Below are positions 17,889-26,718 of a stretch of 64,000 nt of DNA, in pieces (positions within the stretch are counted from its first letter, which is position 1; each line of letters begins with the position of its first letter). Origin of the DNA: CAYWMD01 sp964458575 (lineage in GTDB: Bacteria; Verrucomicrobiota; Verrucomicrobiia; Limisphaerales; JADLHS01); assembly GCA_964458575.1 (NCBI GenBank), contig CAYWMD010000004.1:135522-199521 (forward strand), in the 5' to 3' direction. Under the pieces are notes generated by a model. That model worked only from the letters and a program-made list of their open reading frames with translations, had not been told where the DNA came from and made no database searches. The position numbers and the translations under genes are program-made.

Positions 17889-19109
17889 TCATGGCTTCGA
17901 TTTCGGCGCTTCGGTCAAATGCGTCATCACGCGCGGTTTCTCAAGCCGGATGCGGAAACCGGGTTGACCATTCACCTCAATGCGCTGGCCACCGTTCGAC
18001 AGGATGATCCGCTCGCTGACGCGGAGCATCGTCGCCACCTGGTCGGAAACCTTGCTTTCCGCCGGCAGCGACGGCCGGGTCTTGTTCACGTAAAGGTCGG
18101 GCATCTGGTATTGCGGCAACGCGGCAATGTGTTTGAAGCCCAGCTGGCAACCCAGCACGGCCCCGGCGGTGGCCGCGTTGCAATCGGCGTCCTCACCCAG
18201 CGCCATGGCGTATTGCAACGTCCGATAAAAGTCATCCCGCCCGTAGAGCAACGCCAGCAGCACAAAACCGCCGTTGACCGGGGTGGAGTTTCCATTCCAA
18301 CCGCGTTCGCGCCGCCATTTGTCATGGAATACCTGTCGCGCGGTCTTCCAATCTTCCGGATGTTGCTTGAACAACTTGCGCGCGTCCCCGACGACTTCAG
18401 CCATCGCGCTCTTCCGGTCCACCGCCTGGAGGGCGCGTGCCATGGCTTCCTCCATCGTACCTTGGTGAAACGGCATCAGGCTGATGAGGCTCGTCCAGAA
18501 CTGCGTCGCTTGCAGCGGTTCTTCGGCCACGGCGATGCGTGCGTAATGAAGTCCGATGTCGGCGGCAGTCTGTGGCATGCCCGGCGCGATAAGGCCGTAG
18601 GACTCGACACAAAACTGGCCGGAGAGATTATACCCGGCGTGCGGATTGCGTTCCGGGCTGCCGGTGTCCGGCGGGATCACTCCCTGATCCATCAATTTGC
18701 GCGCCTGCCGGTTGGCGACCCAGATGCCTTTGTTCATGTTGGCTTTCCAGATTTCAACTACGCGGCCATAGGGCAATTTGACCATGGCCTCCTTGTCCAT
18801 GAACCAAAGGTGCGTCCATTCGAAGTCGTTGTCGTCGTCCGACCGCGCACCGTTGGGGAGGAACGCGAAGTCCGGCAAGGTGGCGCGCGGAGCGTTCGTG
18901 TATTTGAACTCGTGCGGCAAACCTTCCAACCCGCCGATCAGCATGCCCACCCAGCCGCCGTAGATGCGGTCGCGCAGTTCCTCGCGCGAAATGTCCGCGC
19001 TGCCGGCGGAGGCGAAACCCCCGCCCATGACCTGGATAAGCAGCAGAAGGCAAAAGATCTCCGGCCAGCCGGCGGCTGTTCTGTAATCGCCTGGGATGCG
19101 TCGTTTCAC
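17889..19109 (-). CDS. Exported ADP-ribosylglycohydrolase family protein
   Basis: 406 aa starting at a GTG. A signal peptide (AGWPEIFCLLLLIQVMGGGFASAG) precedes the catalytic fold. Family features are RDRIYGGWVGMLIGG near residue 50, an acidic DDDNDFEWTH block near residue 90, and GEDADCNAATAGAVLGCQLG near residue 310, which matches the metal-binding GDxDTxxAxxGxxxGA signature of DraG/ARH enzymes with an E-D-A-D variant. Family members hydrolyse ADP-ribose bonds or related N-glycosides using two Mg ions; the extracellular substrate here is unknown. It is divergent from the efflux operon that starts at 19283. Confidence 0.88.
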   Translation of the reverse strand: MKRRIPGDYRTAAGWPEIFCLLLLIQVMGGGFASAGSADISREELRDRIYGGWVGMLIGGLEGLPHEFKYTNAPRATLPDFAFLPNGARSDDDNDFEWTHLWFMDKEAMVKLPYGRVVEIWKANMNKGIWVANRQARKLMDQGVIPPDTGSPERNPHAGYNLSGQFCVESYGLIAPGMPQTAADIGLHYARIAVAEEPLQATQFWTSLISLMPFHQGTMEEAMARALQAVDRKSAMAEVVGDARKLFKQHPEDWKTARQVFHDKWRRERGWNGNSTPVNGGFVLLALLYGRDDFYRTLQYAMALGEDADCNAATAGAVLGCQLGFKHIAALPQYQMPDLYVNKTRPSLPAESKVSDQVATMLRVSERIILSNGGQRIEVNGQPGFRIRLEKPRVMTHLTEAPKSKP

Positions 19110-19282
19110 ACGGGTGTTGACGATTCACCTTATCGGCGTGGCGGGGTCACCGCAAGAACAACGGTTTGAGCCGGTTTCGCGGAAAAATTGAACTTCCACG
19201 AAACGTTTTGCGTCGTAGTCTGTTAATTAGATGTAACTGCGGTTCGCGGTTGGAAGTTAAGCTGATTTCGGCGTTTTCGAGG

Positions 19283-20998
19283 ATGAACGGGAAAAAACCA
19301 CTCCAGTTCTGGGTTGGGTTGACGCTCGTGCTTGTTTTGGCGGGCTGTACCAATGCGTACTATCGCAAGAGCGCCGACCGGGATGCGTATCGCGCCATCC
19401 AGCAAAAATCGCCGCTGGTGCCCAACACGGACCCGCATTTCACGATCGAGCAAACCAACGTGCTTTCCCTCGAAGGTTATCCTGTCGCCACCAACGTCCT
19501 GGTCGCGCTGGGCCCGTACGGCGAACGCGAGCGTGATGCGCGCATCCTGCGATTGGAGGACGCGCTGGCCATCGCGGTGCGGCACAGCCGGGCTTACCAG
19601 TCGCGCAAGGAACAGCTTTATCTTGAAGGTCTCGCGCTGATGCTGGCGCGGCATCAATTCGCGCCGATTTTTTCCGCCAGCGGCAACGGGACCTTCTCCG
19701 GACAGACCGAGCAGGTCGTGCGTTACGAAATTGATTCCGCCACCGGCGAACTCGAGCCCGTGCTCAGCGACAATCTGGTTGAGCAACAGCATGTCAACGC
19801 CGATGGTCGCATCGGCGTGAGTTGGTTGATTGGCGGCGTAGGCAGATTGACCACCGCCTTCTCGATGGACTTCCTGCGTTTCGTCACCGGCGACCCACGC
19901 ACCACCACGTCATCAGCCCTGGGAGCAACGCTCACGCGGCCGCTGTTGCGCAACGCCGGTTACAAGGCCCAGATGGAGGTGCTCACCCAGGCCGAACGAC
20001 AGATGGTTTATGACTTGCGCGATTTCGTGCAATACCGCCGCGAGTTCAGCGTGCAGATTGCCACGACCTACTACAACGTGCTGGGCCTGCGCGACGCCGT
20101 GCGCAACAATTTCCTGAACCTGGAAAGCTCGCGCCGCAACGCCGACCGCACCCGTGCGCTGGCCGAGGAAGGGCGCGTCACCCAATCGGACCTGGGCCGG
20201 CTCGCACAGCAGGTGTTGACCTCGGAAAGCTCCTGGATCAACAGCATCCGCAGCTACCGACAGGCGCTCGACAATTTCAAATTCCAACTCGGCTTGAACA
20301 TTGACGAGAACCTGATCCTCGACGACGCGGAGTTGCGCGAATTGCGCATCCGGCATCCGGACATCAATCCCGAGGATTCCATCAAAGTGGCGCTGGAGGC
20401 GCGGCTCAATCTCATCACCTCGAAGGAGCAATTGGAGGACGCGAACCGCAAGGTGAAGCTGGCCGCCAATTTCCTGCTGCCCCAGGTGGATCTCTCGTCC
20501 TCGGTGATGATCAACAGCGATCCCGATAAAAACACCGGCCTGCCTCTGCCCCAAACGGACCGCTACCGCTACAGCGCCGGCCTGGCGGTGGACCCGGGCC
20601 TCGACAAGCAGGCCGAGCGGGACGCCTATCGCACCTCATTGATCACGCGCGACCGCGCGGCCCGGCAGGTGGACCAGCAGGAGGACGAAATCAAACTGGA
20701 AGTCCGCGACAGTTGGCGTTCACTCGAACAGGCGAAACGCAATTTCGAGATCAGCGAACTCGGCGTGGACATCGCCGAGCGGCGCGTCGAGGAGCAGAAT
20801 CTGCTGGCCGAACTGGGCCGCGCCAAGGCGCAGGACCAGGTGGACGCCCAGAACGATCTGGCCAACTCCATGAACGATCGCACTCAGGCGCTCGTCACCC
20901 ACACCATCGCGCGGCTGCAATTTTGGAACAACCTTGGCATTCTGTACATCAAGGACAACGGCCAGTGGGAGGAAATCAAAAATGCAAAAGTTCAATAA
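19283..20998 (+). CDS. TolC-family outer-membrane efflux lipoprotein
   Basis: 571 aa. The ATG at 19283 is chosen because it gives a normal lipoprotein signal (MNGKKPLQFWVGLTLVLVLA) with lipobox LAGC; the frame stays open upstream to 19166. Two halves of long amphipathic helices (VKVALEARLNLITSKEQLED, RDSWRSLEQAKRNFEISELG, DQVDAQNDLANSMNDRTQAL) with beta segments between them fit the OEP/TolC fold, which forms the outer-membrane and periplasmic exit duct. It overlaps the next gene (adaptor) by 17 bases, so the two are translationally linked. With the ATPase and permease that follow it makes a MacAB-TolC-like exporter. The cargo is unknown. Confidence 0.92.
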   Translation: MNGKKPLQFWVGLTLVLVLAGCTNAYYRKSADRDAYRAIQQKSPLVPNTDPHFTIEQTNVLSLEGYPVATNVLVALGPYGERERDARILRLEDALAIAVRHSRAYQSRKEQLYLEGLALMLARHQFAPIFSASGNGTFSGQTEQVVRYEIDSATGELEPVLSDNLVEQQHVNADGRIGVSWLIGGVGRLTTAFSMDFLRFVTGDPRTTTSSALGATLTRPLLRNAGYKAQMEVLTQAERQMVYDLRDFVQYRREFSVQIATTYYNVLGLRDAVRNNFLNLESSRRNADRTRALAEEGRVTQSDLGRLAQQVLTSESSWINSIRSYRQALDNFKFQLGLNIDENLILDDAELRELRIRHPDINPEDSIKVALEARLNLITSKEQLEDANRKVKLAANFLLPQVDLSSSVMINSDPDKNTGLPLPQTDRYRYSAGLAVDPGLDKQAERDAYRTSLITRDRAARQVDQQEDEIKLEVRDSWRSLEQAKRNFEISELGVDIAERRVEEQNLLAELGRAKAQDQVDAQNDLANSMNDRTQALVTHTIARLQFWNNLGILYIKDNGQWEEIKNAKVQ

Positions 20999-22982
20999 GC
21001 TCATCGGTTTTATCCGTCGTCAGCCGCCCTGGCGGCTTGTCCTCATGGCGGCGCTTGTCCTCATCGGCGCGCTGCTCTGGTGGCGCGGCGGCAAAAGTTC
21101 CACCGGCAAGATCGCCACGTTTGCCGCCAAGCGCGGCCCGCTGGAAATCACCGTGCTCGAAGGCGGCAGTTTGCAGGCGCTCGAATCGCAGGAAAGCAAA
21201 TGCGAGGTGCGCGTTGGTTATCAGGGAACGAAGATTTTGAAAATCGTGGACGAAGGGTATCTCGTCACCGAGGAAGACGTGAAAACCAACAAGGTGCTCG
21301 TGGAACTGGACTCCTCGGACCTGGAAAAACAAATCGTCCAGCAGGAAATCCAGTACCAGTCCGCCCTCGCGAGCCTGACGGACGCGCAGCAGAACTATGA
21401 GATCCAGATCAACCAAAACCTGAGCGACGTGAAGGCGGCGGAACAGAAAGTCCGCTTCGCGCGAATGGACTTTGACAAATTCCTCGGCGACGCCGCGACT
21501 GATGACATCGTGAAGAAACTGCGGTTGGACGAACTCCTTGCGGCCGCAACCACGAACGATGTTTCCGCCGCGTCGATCCCGGACAAGGAAAGCGAGGCTG
21601 CAACCAAACCCGGTCCGGGCAATGCGCCGCCAAAGGCTTCTCCGCTGGTGAATTTGACGAACCGGCCGCCGGCTACCGCGCGCGCGACCGAAGGGACAAA
21701 TCCGTCGGTCGTCAAGGTTACCTCCGGTCCACCCGGCGGGAATGGACGGCCGCCCATGGCCGCGACCCAGGCGCCACCAGCCGAAGCCGCGTCCGAGCCA
21801 CCCCAGGCCAGTTTTCAATTGCCGTCCACGGCGGAAATTGATTTCTCGCAATACGCGCGCATCGAGGTCCTCGGCGACGGCGAGGCAAAACAGAAAGTGC
21901 GCAAGTTCGAAGATGATTTGCAGATCGCGCAAAAGGAATTGGGGCAGGCGAAGGTCACGGTGGACGGCACACGCCGGTTGTTTGAAAAGGGCTTCGTCAC
22001 CAAGAATGACCTGCAGCGCGACGAAATCGCCCACGACAACAGCCGGCTCAAGGTGCAGACCGCCGAAACCGCGCGCGACCTGTTTTTGAAATACGATTTT
22101 CCGAAGTCCGCCGAGGAATCCCTTTCCAAATACCTCGACGCGGTTCGCGAGTTGGACAAAACACGGCGACAGGCGATCTCCAAGCTGGCCCAGGCGGAAG
22201 CGCGCCTCAAATCCGGCCAGGGCCAGTACGAGGTGCAAAGCCGCCAGCGCAAGGACCTGGCCGAACAAAAGGAGAAGTGTTTCATCCGCGCCAAAAAAAC
22301 CGGGCTGGTCGTCTATGGCAGTGGGCGCGATGAGTATTGGGGCAACCAGGAGCCGATGCGCGAAGGGGCGACCGTGCGCGAGCGGCAAACCATTATCACG
22401 ATCCCCGACATGACCCGCATGTCCGTCAACGTCAAAATCCACGAGAGCTACATCAAGAAGGTGAAGAAGAGCCAGAAGGCACGTATCACGGTGGACGCGT
22501 TCCCGGACAAAATCCTCACGGGCGAAGTCTCCAAAGTCGGCGTCCTGCCCGACTCGCAAAACCGCTGGATGAATCCCGACCTCAAGGTTTATGCCGTGAC
22601 CATCACCATTGACGGGACTTACGACTGGGTGAAACCCGGCATGAGCGCCAAGGCGGAAATCATGGTCAACCAGCTCAACGATGTGGTCCAGATTCCGGTT
22701 CAGGCCGTATCGGCGTCCGATGGCAAACAGGTGTGCTACGTCGCGAACGGCTTCAAATCCGACCGGCGCGAAATCGAGGTCGGTGAATTCAACAATGATT
22801 TCATCGAAGTCAAAAACGGTTTGAAGGAGGGCGAACGCGTTCTGTTGAGCATGCCCGCCGGCGCGGAAAAGGCGGGTGGCAAGGCCAAGGAATCGCAACC
22901 GGCACCGGCCAAGCCCGAACCCGCAAAACCGGCCAATACCGCCGATCAACCGAAGCCCAATGTCAAACCGGCCAAGGTGTAA
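20982..22982 (+). CDS. Periplasmic adaptor subunit (HlyD/MacA type) with an Ala/Pro-rich insertion
   Basis: 666 aa from the ATG at 20982, with GGGAGGA eight bases upstream. There is one N-terminal membrane span (WRLVLMAALVLIGALLWW), then a lipoyl-like half-motif (RGPLEITVLEGGSLQALESQ), a coiled-coil hairpin, and the returning beta domains (IRAKKTGLVVYGSG, MTRMSVNVKIHESYIKKVKK, PGMSAKAEIMVNQL, IPVQAVSASDGKQV). It is longer than typical MacA-type adaptors. Most of the excess is a low-complexity Ala/Pro/Thr stretch at residues of about 190-285, inside the helical hairpin, plus a Lys/Pro-rich tail after residue 630. It would link the inner-membrane permease to the TolC-like duct. Confidence 0.9.
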   Translation: MQKFNKLIGFIRRQPPWRLVLMAALVLIGALLWWRGGKSSTGKIATFAAKRGPLEITVLEGGSLQALESQESKCEVRVGYQGTKILKIVDEGYLVTEEDVKTNKVLVELDSSDLEKQIVQQEIQYQSALASLTDAQQNYEIQINQNLSDVKAAEQKVRFARMDFDKFLGDAATDDIVKKLRLDELLAAATTNDVSAASIPDKESEAATKPGPGNAPPKASPLVNLTNRPPATARATEGTNPSVVKVTSGPPGGNGRPPMAATQAPPAEAASEPPQASFQLPSTAEIDFSQYARIEVLGDGEAKQKVRKFEDDLQIAQKELGQAKVTVDGTRRLFEKGFVTKNDLQRDEIAHDNSRLKVQTAETARDLFLKYDFPKSAEESLSKYLDAVRELDKTRRQAISKLAQAEARLKSGQGQYEVQSRQRKDLAEQKEKCFIRAKKTGLVVYGSGRDEYWGNQEPMREGATVRERQTIITIPDMTRMSVNVKIHESYIKKVKKSQKARITVDAFPDKILTGEVSKVGVLPDSQNRWMNPDLKVYAVTITIDGTYDWVKPGMSAKAEIMVNQLNDVVQIPVQAVSASDGKQVCYVANGFKSDRREIEVGEFNNDFIEVKNGLKEGERVLLSMPAGAEKAGGKAKESQPAPAKPEPAKPANTADQPKPNVKPAKV

Positions 22983-23016
22983 TCCGCACGAAACTCAAAG
23001 TTCCAAGGAAGCACCC

Positions 23017-23160
23017 ATGATCAAGCCATCAAGTGCACAGCCCCGCCGGGGCTCTGGCCCGATCGGAACGGATTTAAATCCCGTCCCTGAAACACCGGCG
23101 CGCGACGAGTTTTCCCAGATGGGAGGCAAGCTGAAGGTTGGTCATCCGTTTGTGCTTTGA
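23017..23160 (+). CDS. Possible 47-aa ORF between adaptor and ATPase genes
   Basis: The ATG at 23017 is preceded by AAGGA with seven-base spacing, better than the site of the ATPase gene that follows. The 47 codons end in TGA at 23158-23160, 15 bases before the ATPase start. The peptide is hydrophilic (MIKPSSAQPRRGSG..., ARDEFSQMGGKLKVGHPF), with no signal peptide or membrane span. It could be a small subunit, a translational-coupling leader or chance. No homologue is known to me. Confidence 0.4.
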   Translation: MIKPSSAQPRRGSGPIGTDLNPVPETPARDEFSQMGGKLKVGHPFVL

Positions 23161-23175
23161 GTTCTGAATTTGGAT

Positions 23176-23862
23176 ATGTCGTCGCCGATCGTTCAATTTG
23201 AAGACGTCCGCAAGCACTACCAGATGGGTCTGGTGACGGTGGAGGCGTTGCGCGGCGTGACGTTCGGCATCGCCGCCGGCGATTACATCAGCATCATGGG
23301 CCCGTCCGGTTGCGGCAAATCCACCCTGCTGAATCTGCTCGGCTGTCTCGACCGGCCGACCTCGGGCCGCTACCTGCTCGGGGACGAGGACGTTTCGCAA
23401 ATGCCGGACGACGCGCTCTCGGCGGTGCGCGGCGCGCGGCTCGGTTTCGTTTTCCAATCCTACAACCTGATTCAACAGCTCACGGTGTTGGAGAACATCG
23501 AGATCCCGCTTTACTACCAGGGCCGGCCCGAAGACGAGAGCCGTGAAATTGCCCGAAAACTCGCGGCGCGGGTCGGACTGGAAGACCGGATCGGGCACAA
23601 GCCGTTCGAGCTTTCCGGCGGCCAGCAACAGCGCGTGGCCATTGCGCGCGCGCTGGTCAACGACCCGCTGGTCATCCTCGCCGATGAACCAACCGGGAAT
23701 CTCGATTCCGCCTCCGGCGCCGAGATTCTCGCCTTGTTTGACGGGCTCAACGCGCAGGGCAAGACCTTGATCATGGTGACCCACGACACGACCGTGTCGT
23801 GCCGCGCCCGCCGTGCGATCCGCCTCCGCGACGGCCTGATCGAAAGTGACGTGCCCCAATGA
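23176..23862 (+). CDS. ABC transporter ATP-binding protein, MacB/LolD type
   Basis: 228 aa from the ATG at 23176; a TTG two codons earlier is also possible. All ABC motifs are present: Walker A GPSGCGKST, Q-loop FVFQSYNL, signature LSGGQQQR, Walker B VILADEPTGNLD, and H-loop VTHD. The spacing and the DEPTGNLD form are typical of the MacB/LolD/FtsE group that drives mechanotransmission instead of transport through the membrane. The stop overlaps the permease start as ATGA, so the two subunits should be made together. Confidence 0.95.
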   Translation: MSSPIVQFEDVRKHYQMGLVTVEALRGVTFGIAAGDYISIMGPSGCGKSTLLNLLGCLDRPTSGRYLLGDEDVSQMPDDALSAVRGARLGFVFQSYNLIQQLTVLENIEIPLYYQGRPEDESREIARKLAARVGLEDRIGHKPFELSGGQQQRVAIARALVNDPLVILADEPTGNLDSASGAEILALFDGLNAQGKTLIMVTHDTTVSCRARRAIRLRDGLIESDVPQ

Positions 23863-25181
23863 AGCTCGCGCTCATCAGCATCCTGCACGGGCTTTTCTCC
23901 GGCCGGCTCAAGCGCACCGTGCGGCTGGGCATCAAGAGCCTCTGGCTGCACCGCCTCCGTTCGCTGCTCACCGTGTTGGGCATTGTGTTCGGCGTCTGCT
24001 CGGTCATTGCCATGCTCGCCATCGGCGAGGGGGCCAGTTTCGAGGCGCAGGAACGGATCAAAAGTCTCGGCAGCCAGAACATCATCCTGCGCAGCACCAA
24101 GCCGCCCGAGGAACAAAAGGTTTCCGACAAGGGCAGCCAGAGCTACGTCATCCAATACGGCCTCACCTATCCCGATGTGCAAACCATCCGCGCCACGATT
24201 CCCGGCGTCACCATTGTGCTGCCCGCCCGCGTGATCCGCGAATACGTCTGGCACATCAGCCGCCGCGTGGATTGCGACGTGGTCGGCACCGTTCCCTGGT
24301 ATCCCGAACTGCGCAACCACCAGGTGGCCAGCGGCCGGTTCTTCACCGAGGCCGACATGGACGCGAAAGCCAGCGTCTGCGTGCTGGGCGCGGAAATGGC
24401 GCCGATTCTTTTCCCGATGGATTCGCCGCTGGGCAAACACGTTCGCGTCGGTGGCGAATACTATCAGGTCATCGGCGTCATGGAGCCGCGCAGCACCACC
24501 GCCAGTGCTGACGATGCGACCGGCAATTCGGCCAAAGGCGCGAGTCATCAGATGTTCATCCCGCTGGAAACGGCGAGGATGCGTTTTGGCGAGGTGCTGA
24601 TGCGGCGGCGCACCGGCAGTTTCGAGGTCGAGCGCGTGCAATTGCACGAAGTCACAGTCAAGGTCGCTTCGCTGGAAAAAGTCATGAGCGTGGCCGGCGC
24701 CATCAAGCAGTTGCTCGAACACAACCACAAGAAGAAGGATTACGAAATCGTCGTGCCGCTGGAGTTGCTCAAGCGGGCCGAGGAAACCAAACGCATCTTC
24801 AACATCGTCCTCGGCTCCATCGCCGCCATTTCGCTACTGGTCGGCGGCATTGGTATCATGAACATTATGCTCGCGAGCGTCACCGAACGGACGCGTGAAA
24901 TCGGCATCCGCCGGGCGCTCGGCGCGCGCCGACACGACATCGTGCTGCAATTCCTGATCGAAACCGTCCTGCTCGCCGGCGCGGGCGGAATCATTGGCGT
25001 ATTTCTCGGTGTGGCGATTCCATTTATCGTTACCTGGACGGCTGGCATGAAGACCATCATCGCCTTCTGGTCGCCGCCGCTGGCCTTCACCATTTCGGGA
25101 CTGGTGGGCGTTGTCTTCGGGCTTTATCCCGCGCTCCGGGCGGCAAGAATGGACCCCGTCGAAGCCTTGCGGCACGAATAA
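23859..25181 (+). CDS. ABC transporter permease, MacB/FtsX type
   Basis: 440 aa. An N-terminal membrane span near residue 40 (SLLTVLGIVFGVCSVIAMLA) is followed by a periplasmic domain of about 230 residues (MacB_PCD-like, with LGAEMAPILFP and GEYYQVIGVMEPR). Three C-terminal spans follow (IVLGSIAAISLLVGGIGIMN; TVLLAGAGGIIGVFLGVAIP; FTISGLVGVVFGLYPALRA), and the protein ends with the conserved AARMDPVEALRHE. The TREIGIRRALGAR loop is the FtsX/MacB hallmark. This is the last gene of the exporter operon. The substrate is unknown; families of this type export peptides, lipoproteins or antibiotics. Confidence 0.94.
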   Translation: MKLALISILHGLFSGRLKRTVRLGIKSLWLHRLRSLLTVLGIVFGVCSVIAMLAIGEGASFEAQERIKSLGSQNIILRSTKPPEEQKVSDKGSQSYVIQYGLTYPDVQTIRATIPGVTIVLPARVIREYVWHISRRVDCDVVGTVPWYPELRNHQVASGRFFTEADMDAKASVCVLGAEMAPILFPMDSPLGKHVRVGGEYYQVIGVMEPRSTTASADDATGNSAKGASHQMFIPLETARMRFGEVLMRRRTGSFEVERVQLHEVTVKVASLEKVMSVAGAIKQLLEHNHKKKDYEIVVPLELLKRAEETKRIFNIVLGSIAAISLLVGGIGIMNIMLASVTERTREIGIRRALGARRHDIVLQFLIETVLLAGAGGIIGVFLGVAIPFIVTWTAGMKTIIAFWSPPLAFTISGLVGVVFGLYPALRAARMDPVEALRHE

Positions 25182-25271
25182 TTCGCCCCGAACGATCCGC
25201 TCAAGGGAGCTTGCGCCAAAGCCTTTTGATGGCAGAATACCCCTCGAATCCGAACCTGTTAGCAAAGCAAA

Positions 25272-26618
25272 ATGACTTCGACGGCACAAAAGAGTTCTGC
25301 ACCGGCGGCCGCGTATTTGGAAAAGTTCAGCCGCTTCGAGCGCGAAGCCGGCCAGCCGAAGTGGCTGCTGCCCATCCGCAACGCGGGCCTGGCGCGCTTT
25401 GGCGAACTCGGCCTGCCCACGTTGCAGGACGAGGACTGGCGCTTCACGAACGTCGCGCCCATCGCGAAGCTGCCGTTCAAGCCCGCGTTTGATCCGACCT
25501 CCGGCGTTGCACTCGAAGCCGTCGCGGGTCTTGCCTTCGCCCGGCTCCCCGGTCCGCGGCTGGTTTTTGTCAACGGCCATTTCACCGCGGAGCTTTCGTC
25601 GGTGAAAAATCTCCCCGCCGGCGTGAAGGCCGGCAGCCTCGCGGCCGCGCTGGCGAACGACGCGGCGTTTCTGGAAAAGCATCTGGGCCGTTACGCGCAG
25701 AACGCGGACAACGGCTTCACCGCGCTCAACCAGGCCTTCTTCCTGGACGGCGGATTCGTTCATGTCCCGGCGGGCCAGACCGTCGAAGAACCGATCCAGT
25801 TCGTCTATGTTTCCACGGCGAAACAAAACGGCACGACGTTTCATCCGCGCAATCTCGTCATCGCCGAGTCGAACAGCCAGGTGACGATTCTGGAAAGCTA
25901 CGTCGCGCTGGGCGGTTCGCACTATTTCACCAACGCCGTCACGGAGTTGTTCGCCGGCGACAACGCGCGTTTGGAGTTCGTGAAGTTTCAAGATGAAGCG
26001 GACGACGCGTTTCATATCGCCGCCTTCCATGGGGAGTTCGGTCGGGCCAGTCAGGTGAACGTCCACTCTTTCGCACTCGGCGCGAAGCTTTCCCGCAACA
26101 ACATCCGCACGAAGCTCGCCGGCGAAGGGTTGGAGTGCATCCTGAACGGACTTTACCTCACGCGCGGCGAGCAATTGGCGGATCACCACATGGTGGTCGA
26201 GCACGCGCAGCCGCATTGCGCCAGCCACGAGTATTTCAACGGTATCCTCGACGATAAATCCAAGGGCGTCTTTCACGGCCGCATCCTCGTGCGGCCCATC
26301 GCGCAAAAGACCGACGCCAAACAAACCAACAAGAACCTGCTGCTCTCTGACGACGCCACCGCCGACACCAAACCGCAATTGGAGATTTACGCGGACGACG
26401 TGAAATGCACGCACGGCGCGACCATCGGCCAGTTGAACGAGGAATCCATTTTTTACCTCCGCACCCGCGGCATTGGCCCGGAGACGGCGCGGCGGATGTT
26501 GATTCATGCCTTCGCCGGCGAAATCATCGAACGTATCCAGCACGAACCGGCACGCCAGGAGTTGGACAAGCTGGTTTGGGAAAGGTTGGAAGCAAATCCA
26601 CATCTGGCCGAGAAATGA
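25272..26618 (+). CDS. sufD: Fe-S cluster assembly protein SufD
   Basis: 448 aa. The N-terminal helical part contains PTLQDEDWRFTNVAPI, and the beta-helix core carries SufD-type sequence (FVHVPAGQTVEEPIQFVYVS, DHHMVVEHAQPHCASHEYFN, KGVFHGRILV, LLLSDDATADTKPQLEIYAD, VKCTHGATIGQLNEESIFYL). SufD normally partners SufB and the ATPase SufC to build Fe-S clusters in the cytoplasm. Neither partner is adjacent: upstream is the MacB-like permease. sufU, sufT and sufS follow on the same strand. Confidence 0.94.
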   Translation: MTSTAQKSSAPAAAYLEKFSRFEREAGQPKWLLPIRNAGLARFGELGLPTLQDEDWRFTNVAPIAKLPFKPAFDPTSGVALEAVAGLAFARLPGPRLVFVNGHFTAELSSVKNLPAGVKAGSLAAALANDAAFLEKHLGRYAQNADNGFTALNQAFFLDGGFVHVPAGQTVEEPIQFVYVSTAKQNGTTFHPRNLVIAESNSQVTILESYVALGGSHYFTNAVTELFAGDNARLEFVKFQDEADDAFHIAAFHGEFGRASQVNVHSFALGAKLSRNNIRTKLAGEGLECILNGLYLTRGEQLADHHMVVEHAQPHCASHEYFNGILDDKSKGVFHGRILVRPIAQKTDAKQTNKNLLLSDDATADTKPQLEIYADDVKCTHGATIGQLNEESIFYLRTRGIGPETARRMLIHAFAGEIIERIQHEPARQELDKLVWERLEANPHLAEK

Positions 26619-26623
26619 TTTTG

Positions 26624-26707
26624 AACCACGAAATACACGAAACACACGAAAAGCAGACGAAGGCGGAAAGTCAGACTCTTGTGTCTCGTTTCGTGTGTTT
26701 CATGGTT
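26624..26707. repeat. Palindromic intergenic repeat (accacgaaa type)
   Basis: Left arm aaccacgaaatacacgaaac... at 26624-26649 pairs with right arm ...cgtttcgtgtgtttcatggtt at 26681-26707, with a few mismatches and a spacer of about 30 bases. Direct repetition of cacgaaa occurs within the arm. The element fills the space between sufD and sufU and ends 11 bases before the sufU ATG, so it sits in the leader. It resembles dispersed REP-like palindromes; only this copy is in the window. Confidence 0.7.
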
Positions 26708-26718
26708 AGATTCCATGT

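Noticed and set aside
19166..19282. Longer N-terminus for the TolC-like protein
   Set aside because: The extra 39 residues are basic and would hide the lipoprotein signal that starts at 19283.
20976..22949. 657-codon minus-strand frame
   Set aside because: Shadow of the adaptor gene, which has a membrane span, lipoyl-type motifs and a good ribosome site.
24834..26645. 603-codon minus-strand frame
   Set aside because: Crosses the permease and sufD genes on the opposite strand; both have full family motifs.
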